Origin: Pseudofulvibacter geojedonensis
GTDB taxonomy: Bacteria > Bacteroidota > Bacteroidia > Flavobacteriales > Flavobacteriaceae
NCBI RefSeq assembly: GCF_042675745.1
Contig: NZ_JBHTJM010000009.1
Location: 372,001-436,000, forward strand
Direction: 5' to 3'
Length of the DNA stretch: 64,000 bases
Every line of letters starts with the position of its first letter. The first letter of the stretch is position 1. The notes beneath the pieces were generated by a model that worked only from the letters and a program-made list of their open reading frames with translations, ran no database searches and had not been told where the DNA came from. Position numbers and translations under genes: made by a program. Below are positions 36,484 to 45,000 of the stretch, piece after piece.

Positions 36484-38133
36484 TTAGTTTAAAATTTGGT
36501 TTAATATTTTTTCTGTAATGATATATGTTGGCTTTACTCCAGTGGTCCCCAAACCTCCAGAAGCTAAAGTACTTCCTGTTTCTAACGGATTATCTGATGC
36601 GTAATAAGCATAACGTACTTTTACATCTTTGCCAATACTACCCCTTACTCTAGAAGCAGATTGAATTGCTTTTTGATAATGCGCTCCTTCCATTTCTAAT
36701 CCAATTACATTCCAAGTAGAATTGTAAAAGAATTTTAAAATATCCTTATTCTGTAATGAGGTTCCTAATACCGATATCATCGACCCAGAAACAACTTTTA
36801 TATCATCCTTTTCAAAATCAGATACTTTTAATTCATTTTCAAAAGGATAATTATCTGCAGTTCCCTCAAATATATGTGCAGAAGGTATCATAACATCTCC
36901 TTTTCCCCCTTCTAATATACCTGCTTTCCCCATAATTGAAACAGAATCTACATTTAAATGAATATTATTTTCGTCTTTCTTAAACGGTTTTAATAATTCA
37001 TCTATAGTCTCATAGGCTTGCTCTCCAAAAGCATAATCCATTACAATAATAATGTCTTCATTTTTCTTTTCTAATTTAGACAAATCAAAAATCTGTACAT
37101 TAATATTTGCTCCAGATTCATCTTGCAAATAAATCATTCCGTTACCCAACGCTTCTTTTGTAACTTTATTGCGTAAGGTATTGTTTTTTGATTCGCTCAA
37201 AGCTTCATAAACTTCAAAAAGCGATTTTTTCTTTAACTCAGTTTTCAAAGCGTTAGGTACATACAACGTGTTCATTACACTATGCATATTTGCACTAATA
37301 ATATGTATTTTTTTATCTAATAATCCGTTATTAAACAACGTTTCTTTTATATTATTTGCCCATATTTCTCCATGAATATGGTGTCCTAAACGCTCTCTTA
37401 AAACTGGACTAAAAGTAACAATTCTTTTTTCTTTTCCAGTTTCTTCTTCTAAAGCCAATTTTCCTAACCAATAAATAATACTTAAGAATCTATCTGGATT
37501 TTTAGAATCGGCATAATCATCATAAATATCCGATACCTCAGCAAAAGTTCTACCTAATATATTAGCTGTATGTGTTAACGCTATTTCTCGCTCTTTTAGG
37601 GTTAATTTCTTTGTTGTATTAACCGCCTTTTCTAGCTTAATCCAATCTCTAGTAACTTGCCCTTTTTCATCTATAAGTACTTGGTCCATTATTTTATGAG
37701 ACTCTATAAATAAAAAAGTTAAATGAGTTAATATATCGTAAATTTCTGATCGACCACGAGTGATCTCAATATTCATCTGCTCATCATCTATACGATAACA
37801 GTTTCTTCTTCTTTTTGATGGAATAATTACTTCAAAATGTGATTTAGAATACCCTTCATCTGAAGTTAAATTAATATATCTACACTCTTCAATTCCTATT
37901 GGAAGTCTATCTATAACGTATTTTAATCCGTTTAACTCAACTTTTTCTTCTGCAATAGACCCGTAAATCTCTGGTCTTAATTGTAACAAAGCTTCTCTTA
38001 ACGTATCTCCAGAAACACCCATTGGTTTGTAAAAACCCCTATTAAACAAGTGTCTCATGGTAACGTATAAACGTTCTATAGCATTAGAACTTTCTTGTGC
38101 TCTGGTTCTAATTAATGGTTTTATCTTACTCAT
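36484..38133 (-). CDS. Conserved 549-aa protein with nucleoside-phosphorylase-like C-terminus
   Basis: I recognise it as a Bacteroidota-type conserved protein (possibly the family called DUF6909) of unknown function. The N-terminal 300 residues are helical with no motif I know. The C-terminal part, from about 370, resembles the purine nucleoside phosphorylase / MTA-SAH nucleosidase fold. It has GDVMIPSAHIFEG where these enzymes have their GDVVI segment, EMEGA at 480-484 where they have the substrate-binding ME pair, and YASDNP with D514 where they have the catalytic aspartate. No signal peptide or membrane segment. It has its own -7 element and lies 9 bp before the Wzz-like gene, so it may be the first gene of the locus. 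The enzymatic assignment is inference. Confidence 0.65.
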   Translation of the reverse strand: MSKIKPLIRTRAQESSNAIERLYVTMRHLFNRGFYKPMGVSGDTLREALLQLRPEIYGSIAEEKVELNGLKYVIDRLPIGIEECRYINLTSDEGYSKSHFEVIIPSKRRRNCYRIDDEQMNIEITRGRSEIYDILTHLTFLFIESHKIMDQVLIDEKGQVTRDWIKLEKAVNTTKKLTLKEREIALTHTANILGRTFAEVSDIYDDYADSKNPDRFLSIIYWLGKLALEEETGKEKRIVTFSPVLRERLGHHIHGEIWANNIKETLFNNGLLDKKIHIISANMHSVMNTLYVPNALKTELKKKSLFEVYEALSESKNNTLRNKVTKEALGNGMIYLQDESGANINVQIFDLSKLEKKNEDIIIVMDYAFGEQAYETIDELLKPFKKDENNIHLNVDSVSIMGKAGILEGGKGDVMIPSAHIFEGTADNYPFENELKVSDFEKDDIKVVSGSMISVLGTSLQNKDILKFFYNSTWNVIGLEMEGAHYQKAIQSASRVRGSIGKDVKVRYAYYASDNPLETGSTLASGGLGTTGVKPTYIITEKILNQILN

Positions 38134-38154
38134 ATATCTTTTCTAAACTCATAA

Positions 38155-38162
38155 CAAATATA
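38155..38162 (-). promoter_or_regulatory. Candidate -7 element at the head of the polysaccharide locus
   Basis: The minus strand reads TATATTTG, matching TAnnTTTG, with a predicted start near 38151 and a leader of about 18 nt before the ATG at 38133. A TTG is present only 12 bp upstream, so the -33 element is poor. It could drive the 549-aa gene, the Wzz-like gene and the rml-wec genes. Confidence 0.5.
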
Positions 38163-38241
38163 ACATTTCATATACAACCTTTATTCTGCCTTGGTAATTT
38201 ATTAGATTTACCCCTTAATTGATTATACTTAAATTGTTTAA

Positions 38242-39735
38242 TTACAAACAGAAATCTATTAATTTATCTGCTATTTTTCTATCATTTGCTAATCTTGGCA
38301 GTTTATTTTGTCCTCCTAATTTTCCTATTGACTTCATATAATTCTGAAATCCGTTTTTCTTAACTTTAGTAATTACCAATGGTTTTAACACTTTACCATC
38401 TATTAAATCAAAATAATATGAATTCTGCTTTTGTAATGCCGCGTCTATACTTAAAGCTAAAGTAGAAATATCATTAGGTTCATTTTCAAATTCTATAAAC
38501 CACTCATGAAATGGCAATCCAGACTGCGGATTAATTTGAGGAGCTACTGTGAATTCATTAATACTAATATCTGTATTTACCACAGCTTCTTTTAAAGCTT
38601 CTTCTACCTCTTTACCAATAACATGTTCTCCAAAAGCAGAAATAAAATGTTTTACCCTTCCTGAAACTATTACTCGATAAGGTTTAGTAGATGTGAATTT
38701 TACAGTATCTCCTATGTTATATCCCCAAAGTCCGGCAGTAGTAGAAATAATCATTACATAATTTACACCTATTTCTACATCCTTCAAGGTAATACGTTTT
38801 GGATTTTCAGAGAAAAAATCATCAGTTTTAATAAATTCATAAAAAATACCTGAATCTAACTGTAATAACATTCCATTAGCAGATTGAGAGTCTTGAAATG
38901 CAAAAAAACCTTCAGATGCTGGATACAACTCTATAGCGTCTACTTTTCTTCCTATTAAATTTTCAAACTTCTTTTTATACGGTTCGTAATTAACTCCTCC
39001 GTATATAAATAAATTGAAATTTTTAAACAATTCTCCTACTGGTTTTCCAGATTTTTCAATCAATTTTTCAAAATACATTTGTACCCAAGACGGAATACCA
39101 GAAATAATACTCATATCCTCATTAATCGTTTCCTCTACAATTTTATTTACTTTGGTTTCCCAGTCTTCTATACAATTGGTTTCCCAACTAGGCAATCTGT
39201 TTTTCTGTAAATATGCAGGAACATAATGAGCAACTATACCTGATAATCTTCCTAACTGAACACCATTTTTTTCGTTTAAAACTGGGCTACCTTGTAAGAA
39301 TATCATTTTACCATTTACAAACTTACTATTTTTTGTTTCTGCTATATAACACATAATAGCGTTTCTAGCATTGGTAATATGCGTTGGCATAGATTCTTTT
39401 GTAATAGGGATATATTTTGCCCCAGAAGTAGTTCCCGATGTTTTAGCAAAATACAATGGCTTATTAGGCCATAGTATATTTTCTTCACCGGCAACTACTC
39501 TATCAACATAAGCCCTTAAAGCTTCATAATCTCTTACTGGAACTCTTTTTACAAAATCTTGGTAATTATTAATACTAGTAAAGTCATGATCTTTCCCAAA
39601 TACTGTTCCACTAGCTTTACTAACTAGTTCTTTAAATACTCGTTCCTGTGCTTTATGTGGGTTATGAATCCACTTGTTCATTTTCCTTTTTACACTTAAA
39701 GCAAAAGGAATTGCTAATATTGATTTTAAACTCAT
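38242..39735 (-). CDS. GH3 auxin-responsive promoter family protein
   Basis: 497 aa. GH3 proteins are adenylate-forming enzymes first known in plants, where they join amino acids to jasmonate or auxin; bacterial members have unknown substrates. The ATP-binding motif FAKTSGTTSGAKYIPIT lies at about residues 108-124, ELYPASEGFFAF at about 263-274 and YVMIISTTAGLWGYNIGD at about 326-343. These are the three GH3/ANL signature blocks. No signal peptide. It is 108 bp upstream of the 549-aa gene on the same strand, and the M23 peptidase gene is next upstream. Plant hormone functions should not be inferred. Confidence 0.88.
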   Translation of the reverse strand: MSLKSILAIPFALSVKRKMNKWIHNPHKAQERVFKELVSKASGTVFGKDHDFTSINNYQDFVKRVPVRDYEALRAYVDRVVAGEENILWPNKPLYFAKTSGTTSGAKYIPITKESMPTHITNARNAIMCYIAETKNSKFVNGKMIFLQGSPVLNEKNGVQLGRLSGIVAHYVPAYLQKNRLPSWETNCIEDWETKVNKIVEETINEDMSIISGIPSWVQMYFEKLIEKSGKPVGELFKNFNLFIYGGVNYEPYKKKFENLIGRKVDAIELYPASEGFFAFQDSQSANGMLLQLDSGIFYEFIKTDDFFSENPKRITLKDVEIGVNYVMIISTTAGLWGYNIGDTVKFTSTKPYRVIVSGRVKHFISAFGEHVIGKEVEEALKEAVVNTDISINEFTVAPQINPQSGLPFHEWFIEFENEPNDISTLALSIDAALQKQNSYYFDLIDGKVLKPLVITKVKKNGFQNYMKSIGKLGGQNKLPRLANDRKIADKLIDFCL

Positions 39736-39824
39736 GTGTGAAATCTTATTTTTTTAATAGTCAGATGCAATTCGCCATTAATCATCTTACTTAACTTCTA
39801 AAAAATTATCGAGCTCATTTCATA

Positions 39825-40670
39825 TTAAAAGGCTATAAATTGAGTGGGATTTAATGCATACCCATTGCTCCATAATTCAAAATGCAAGTGCGGCCCTGTG
39901 CTTAAACTCCCTCCTGAGCCTGAAAAAGCAATAACTTCTCCAGATTTTACTAAATCTCCTTGAGATTTATTTAATGATTGATTGTGTTTGTATACCGATA
40001 GCAAGTTATTGGCATGCTCTACTATTATTACATAACCTGTTTCTGCTGTCCACTCAGAAAAAATAATTGTTCCATCAGCTACAGATTTAATTGGAGTTCC
40101 TTCTGCAACAACAATATCTACTGCATAATGCTTTTCTTTTGCGTTATACGGTTCTGTAATACTCCCTTTTACTGGAGGGAATAGAACAAAGTTATTTGCT
40201 TCATCTTTTTCAAACAAGTTATATTTATCTTCTCTTGCTACCTCTTCTCTTAATAATGAATCGGATACAGAAGTTGGTAAAGATTCAAACTTTTTTCCTG
40301 AAGTAGAATCTACTTGCTCTTCTTCTTTAGTTGGAAAAACATCTCCTACTAATACTTTTCTTATTGAATTTAATTGCCTTTTTTGAATTTTTAAAGCCAT
40401 TTCTAAAGAGTCTGCCTTTTCTGCTAAACTCTTAGCATCTTTTTTTAATTGTGTTGAAGAATAACCTGGTATATACTCTCTCAAAGGAGTAAATGCAATT
40501 AATAATGCTGTCAAACCTATTAATACTATAGCAGAAAAACCAAAAAAAACAAAAACATTTAAACGAGTTAAGTTAAAAGATATCTTTTCTTCAAAAGTAT
40601 TATCATTTAAAATAACTAAACGGTACTTATCAAGTAATTTTTGTTTTAATTTTCGCTTTTTGTTTGTCAT
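39825..40670 (-). CDS. M23 family (LytM) zinc endopeptidase, membrane-anchored
   Basis: Cuts peptide cross-links in peptidoglycan or activates amidases. The 281-aa protein has a basic cytoplasmic N-terminus, one membrane segment at about 37-60, a coiled coil at about 74-108, a linker and a C-terminal LytM domain from about 163. The metal ligands are H181 and D185 (HYAVD) and H263, with H261 in the HLHFEL motif. All residues needed for activity are present, so it is probably active rather than an EnvC-like regulator. It is divergent from tatA with a 95-bp promoter region between them. Confidence 0.92.
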   Translation of the reverse strand: MTNKKRKLKQKLLDKYRLVILNDNTFEEKISFNLTRLNVFVFFGFSAIVLIGLTALLIAFTPLREYIPGYSSTQLKKDAKSLAEKADSLEMALKIQKRQLNSIRKVLVGDVFPTKEEEQVDSTSGKKFESLPTSVSDSLLREEVAREDKYNLFEKDEANNFVLFPPVKGSITEPYNAKEKHYAVDIVVAEGTPIKSVADGTIIFSEWTAETGYVIIVEHANNLLSVYKHNQSLNKSQGDLVKSGEVIAFSGSGGSLSTGPHLHFELWSNGYALNPTQFIAF

Positions 40671-40677
40671 AACAATA

Positions 40678-40685
40678 CAAATATA
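40678..40685 (-). promoter_or_regulatory. Candidate -7 element for the M23 peptidase gene
   Basis: TATATTTG on the minus strand matches TAnnTTTG and lies 8 bp before the ATG at 40670. The predicted start near 40674 leaves a leader of only about 4 nt, so the transcript may be nearly leaderless. No good -33 element at the standard spacing. Confidence 0.5.
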
Positions 40686-40738
40686 GCTTTTGATACACTA
40701 AATTTCTACTTAAAACAACGGATTTAAACTTTTATTAT

Positions 40739-40746
40739 TAATTTTG
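40739..40746 (+). promoter_or_regulatory. Candidate -7 element for tatA
   Basis: TAATTTTG matches TAnnTTTG. It predicts a start near 40750 and a leader of about 16 nt before the ATG at 40766. The -33 element is not recognisable at 19 bp. Confidence 0.5.
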
Positions 40747-40765
40747 TAACTCAAAATAAAAGATT

Positions 40766-40957
40766 ATGATTTCATTAGGAATATTTTTAGGATTTGTAGG
40801 ACCATGGCAATGGGTAATAATAGGTTTGGGTATTTTATTACTTTTTGGTGGTAAAAAAATTCCTGAATTAATGAAAGGACTAGGTGGCGGAATTAAAGAA
40901 TTTAAAAAAGCAACCAAAGATGAAGAAGACAAAAAAATAGAAGACTCAAAAGAGTAA
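40766..40957 (+). CDS. tatA: Twin-arginine translocase subunit TatA
   Basis: Pore-forming subunit of the Tat system, which exports folded proteins across the inner membrane. The 63-aa protein has a short periplasmic start, one membrane helix (about residues 10-27), the FGGKKIPELMKGLG hinge and amphipathic helix (27-40) and a charged tail of Lys, Glu and Asp. That is the complete TatA/TatE layout, close to the minimal size. tatB and tatC are not in the window. It is followed by a strong terminator and forms a single-gene unit. Confidence 0.93.
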   Translation: MISLGIFLGFVGPWQWVIIGLGILLLFGGKKIPELMKGLGGGIKEFKKATKDEEDKKIEDSKE

Positions 40958-40978
40958 AAATACTTTTCAATAAAAGTT

Positions 40979-41020
40979 AAGCCTTTTTAATCATACGTTA
41001 AAAAGGCTTTTTGTTTTTAT
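40979..41020 (+). terminator. Rho-independent terminator of tatA
   Basis: Perfect 12-bp stem AAGCCTTTTTAA (40979-40990) and TTAAAAAGGCTT (40998-41009) with a 7-nt loop, followed by TTTTTGTTTTT. It lies 22 bp after the tatA stop. Confidence 0.85.
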
Positions 41021-41084
41021 AAATTACTGAAAATCACCTCTTTGTGTATTTTTTTTAAAAAAAATTAAAAATGTGGGTAACAAA

Positions 41085-41099
41085 ACCCTATTTTAGGGT
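41085..41099. repeat. Short palindrome in the tatA / T9SS-protein gap
   Basis: ACCCTA (41085-41090), TTT, TAGGGT (41094-41099). The stretch 41021-41157 holds no gene I can see: it has an A/T-tract around 41050-41070, this palindrome, and a TAAATTTG at 41139-41146 that fits a -7 element but stands only a few bases before the next terminator. Function unknown. Confidence 0.4.
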
Positions 41100-41150
41100 A
41101 TATATAAGTGAGTAAACATTACTATAATGTCTTCATAGTAAATTTGGGAT

Positions 41151-41181
41151 AAAAAAAGGCGCTGGAGAGCGCCTTTTTTTT
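41151..41181. terminator. Bidirectional terminator, mainly for the small T9SS gene
   Basis: GGCGCT (41158-41163), loop GGAG, AGCGCC (41168-41173), with A7 before and T8 after, so it has a U-tract on either strand. It lies 28 bp beyond the stop of the minus-strand gene at 41209 and ends that operon. Confidence 0.85.
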
Positions 41182-41208
41182 ATTATACAACTTACTAATT
41201 ATTTAAAA

Positions 41209-42072
41209 TTACTGAATCATTAATCTTCTTACTTCTTTAGAACCTTCTGATTCTATTGATACCAAATACAACCCTGAAGATACATTTGATGTATTTATAG
41301 ATTCTCCTTGGTAATTATCTACAGATAAAATCTTCTTTCCGTTTACACTGTACATTGACACTGATGCTACAGTCTTTAATCCCTCTACCACAAAAGATCC
41401 TTTTGTTGGATTAGGAGATAATACTGCCTCATTTAAGTTTAATGAAACATCGCTTGTACTTAATGCTGCAAAAGAAAAAGGAGTAGTATTTACAGTTCCT
41501 AATATATCTTGTGTACTTCCTGAAGTAGCCGTTGGATAATTGATATTTAAAAAGTTCTCATTTGGTTCTGAGCTAATTAAAGCATCACTATTATCGATTA
41601 TAGATATACTTCCGGTTGTTGGTGCTCCAGATCCGGTTGTTACCTGAAATACAGCCATGATAATTGGTGTACCACTTTCTGCGTCAAAAAATACATTGGT
41701 TGCCCCAGGTGTTCTTAATAACTGGTATACAAAATTTCCGCTAGATGCAGATGGACCTGCCAAATAAGTAGCATCCCACTCGGTTGCAGGTATGGCATAA
41801 TCGCACACATTACTTGCAGGTGGAGTAAATACACAATTATTAACAAAACCAGTGTTTCCTGGTAATAAATATGCTCCTCCTGCTATCGATACAACTGCCC
41901 CCATATCTGATGAGTTTCCGTTGGTTTCTGTAAAATCGGGCGTCGCTACTAATGCCATTTCTAAGTTACCATTGGCATTTGTACCAATGTGACTTAAACT
42001 GTAATTCATGTTTTGGGCTTTAACTCCAAAAGTCATTGCTAATAAAGTACAAGCTATATATATCTTTTTCAT
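41209..42072 (-). CDS. Secreted protein with T9SS type A sorting domain
   Basis: 287 aa. A signal peptide ends after FGVKAQ (about residue 20). The middle part (about 21-210) is a beta-rich domain with no motif I can name, containing a possible disulfide pair in NNCVFTPPASNVCDY. The C-terminal 70 residues form a type IX sorting domain: LSPNPTKGSF, then SVSMYSVNGKKILSV and SSGLYLVSIESEGSKEVRRL. This directs export through T9SS and anchoring at or release from the cell surface. The gene begins 25 bp after the stop of the 1510-aa secreted protein gene, so both are probably made together under the LytTR-type promoter. Confidence 0.85.
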   Translation of the reverse strand: MKKIYIACTLLAMTFGVKAQNMNYSLSHIGTNANGNLEMALVATPDFTETNGNSSDMGAVVSIAGGAYLLPGNTGFVNNCVFTPPASNVCDYAIPATEWDATYLAGPSASSGNFVYQLLRTPGATNVFFDAESGTPIIMAVFQVTTGSGAPTTGSISIIDNSDALISSEPNENFLNINYPTATSGSTQDILGTVNTTPFSFAALSTSDVSLNLNEAVLSPNPTKGSFVVEGLKTVASVSMYSVNGKKILSVDNYQGESINTSNVSSGLYLVSIESEGSKEVRRLMIQ

Positions 42073-42097
42073 CTCTTTTATTTCTTTAGATTTTAAA

Positions 42098-45000
42098 TTA
42101 AGGTAATTGCTCTGTGATTATGAACAGATTAGATGGCGAACTCTGGTTATTTGGGTGTGCTAAAACAACATCTTTTAAAGTGTTGGCATCATTTCCTGAA
42201 CCCTGATACTTAATTGTTCCATCTAAATTAACATCGGCCGCATCATATCCAGTATATGAATATAAATTACTATTTGTTGTATTTCCTGCTTCTGCTAATA
42301 CATTATCTTTAATAGTATTGGTATCGTTACCAGAACCCTGATATCGTACTGTTGTTCCTCCACTTACATTACCTGCCCACATACCTAATAATCCAGCTGG
42401 CATACCAAAAGAAGTCTGTGCATCACTACCATGAGTAATCTGGTTATTGGCATCTGTAAAATCTACTGTAGTTGGTGTACTTGATAAAGTAATTGCCGTT
42501 GAACTCATTATTCCTAAATGGTTTCTGTGTTTAATGGCTACATAATAATCATCTGCAGAAGTATTAAAACTCAATGAAGAGGTTCCATCTACATCTACTA
42601 CATCTCCATCTCTTTGTAATAAAGCAGATTGGCTATGCAATACTGATGTATTATCATTCTTATCTCTTAATTCTACAAATACCCAATCAACAATAGCATC
42701 ATTACCTGTTGCAGTAAATACAGAGGCATTACATGCTAAAGCATCTGCATAAGGACTGGTAGTTGGTATAAACCCTCCAACTCGTAAATCATCTCGCATT
42801 AAATTTCCTCCGCCATTATTCAACATTGCTCCTTGTAATAAGGCCGTGGGTGATATTTTTATAGATAAGTTTAATCTTTCATAACAACCCATGTCTATTG
42901 TACCGTTAATAATTCTAGTATTTCCCGCTAAGTCTGTTGTAATCGAATTAGGGATAGAATTATTATTCCCTGAATCTATTGCTGGAGATCCTGATTGTAG
43001 TGTAAAATCATTATTAACAGTATTTGTAAATAATGGGTCTGCATTTGATGTATTATTTTTATTAGTAATGTTACTAAAATTAGTATTGTCTATACTATTA
43101 TTTACTGTTGCATTAGACGGTAGGTTAGTATCAGTAATCTTCCCTAAAGCTAAAGCTGAAGCACCTCCATTAGTTGTATTTCCCCAGAAAATATTATTAT
43201 ACATATGGAATGTAGAGAATGTACCACTTTGCCTGCTTAAACCTAAAGTTCCGAAATCTGAAGTATTAGTTCCTTCGTTAACATTATTTACAAACGTATT
43301 ATTAGAAACAGATGCAATAACACTAGACCCACTGTAATAAGCTCTTATCCAACCAGCACTAGAACCTCCTGCTTTTCTTGTTGATCCGTTATCTTGAGTT
43401 TTATTGTTTTTGAATAAACTGTTATACAAATAAAAATACATAGTTCTGTTTGTTCTAGGTATTGCATAAAAACAAGTTGAAGAAGAACTAAGGTTATTTT
43501 CAAAAATACACGACTCAATAGTCATGTTTGAAATTCCAGCGTCAGAATTTAAATTCAAACCTGCTCCCCACCAAGCTATATTGTTTTTAATAAAAGAATA
43601 TTTAATATGAAAAGAAGATACTGTAGGTGAAATAGATAATCCCGAACCATAACGTCCTTCACCGCTTGCAGAATCTGCATAACCACTAGATATAGAAATA
43701 CCATCTATTATTGTGTTATCACCGGACACATAACAAACCCTTAAACTATTATCATCGCGTGTTGTATTATTATATGTAATATTGGTATCATCATCTCCTA
43801 ATAAATCACCACTTAAAATGGTTTCGTTAGTAGTATGAACTAGAGATAAATCTCTTTCCGATAATACAACTTCTGTTCCTGCAAAACCTCCGTAAACTGT
43901 TAAATTGCCAACATTAAAATTAAATGAAACATTTCTATCTGAAGCATGAGGTTTATATGTTCCTTTAGCTACCCAAACCTGTTTTAGAGTAGTAGATGCT
44001 GCTGCTTGTATACCAGACTGTAAATCTGTAAAAGCATTTGCCCAAGAGCTTCCATCGTTAGCTCCTGTAGCATTTATATCTACAAATACTGGAATACTTG
44101 TAAATGTAACTGTTATCGTTTTATCTGAATCAATTGTCAATGCTAACGGATTGTTATTGCCTGTGGCATCACCACTCCATTCATAAAATCCATAACCAGC
44201 ACTTCCTACAGGTACTAAAGATAATACCGTATTTTGATCAAATAATGATTGAGCACTCATTATACTTCCACCATTTTCTACATGTCCGTTTCCTATAACA
44301 TTTATAGTTAAAGTATAACATGTAGATGTACATGTTTTTTCATAAACCCCCATATCTACAGCTCCATTGTAAAATCTTGGATTTCCAGCTAAATCGGTTG
44401 TAATTCCTGCTGGCACTTTAGCACCATTACCTGAATCGATTGCTGGTGAGCTAGTTTGAAGTGTAAAATCTGCATTAGAGGTATTTGTAAATAATGGATC
44501 TGCACTACTAACATTCGTTAAATTACTTGATGAAATTGTAGAGAATGCATCTTGACCTATACTATTGCTTACTGTTATATTTTGGCCTAAATTAGTATGA
44601 ATTTGAGCAATTGATTTTGCAGTAACTCCTCCGCTTGTTGTATTTCCCCAAAAGATACAGTTAGAAACATCTGCATTTAATGTACCAGAAGTATATCCCA
44701 TTCCTACAACTGATCTATTAAAATTATTTAAACCTGAACTTGTACCTAATTGCGTATTATTATAATATGTATTGTTAACTAAATTACAATTGTAAGTTGA
44801 ATTAGATCCATAGGCTCTAAACCAACCTGCACTACCAGCATACCCTTTTGTACTGCCATTATCTTTAGCCACATTGTTATAAAATAAGCTATTTGTAATA
44901 TTAGATGTAACTACTCTATTATTACCCGTATAACTATATATCGCTGTTCCGTGTCTAGCTAAGTTGTCTTGAAAAGTTGAATTTGTTATCGTTAGCGTTC

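Noticed and set aside
41139..41146. TAAATTTG as a promoter for a normal gene
   Set aside because: The next plus-strand feature is a terminator a few bases on and no coding frame follows; kept only as part of a low-interest observation.
42891..43337. 148-aa open frame on the plus strand inside the secreted protein gene
   Set aside because: Antisense shadow of a low-complexity beta-helix coding region; hydrophobic composition follows from the reverse complement of Asn/Thr/Ser codons.
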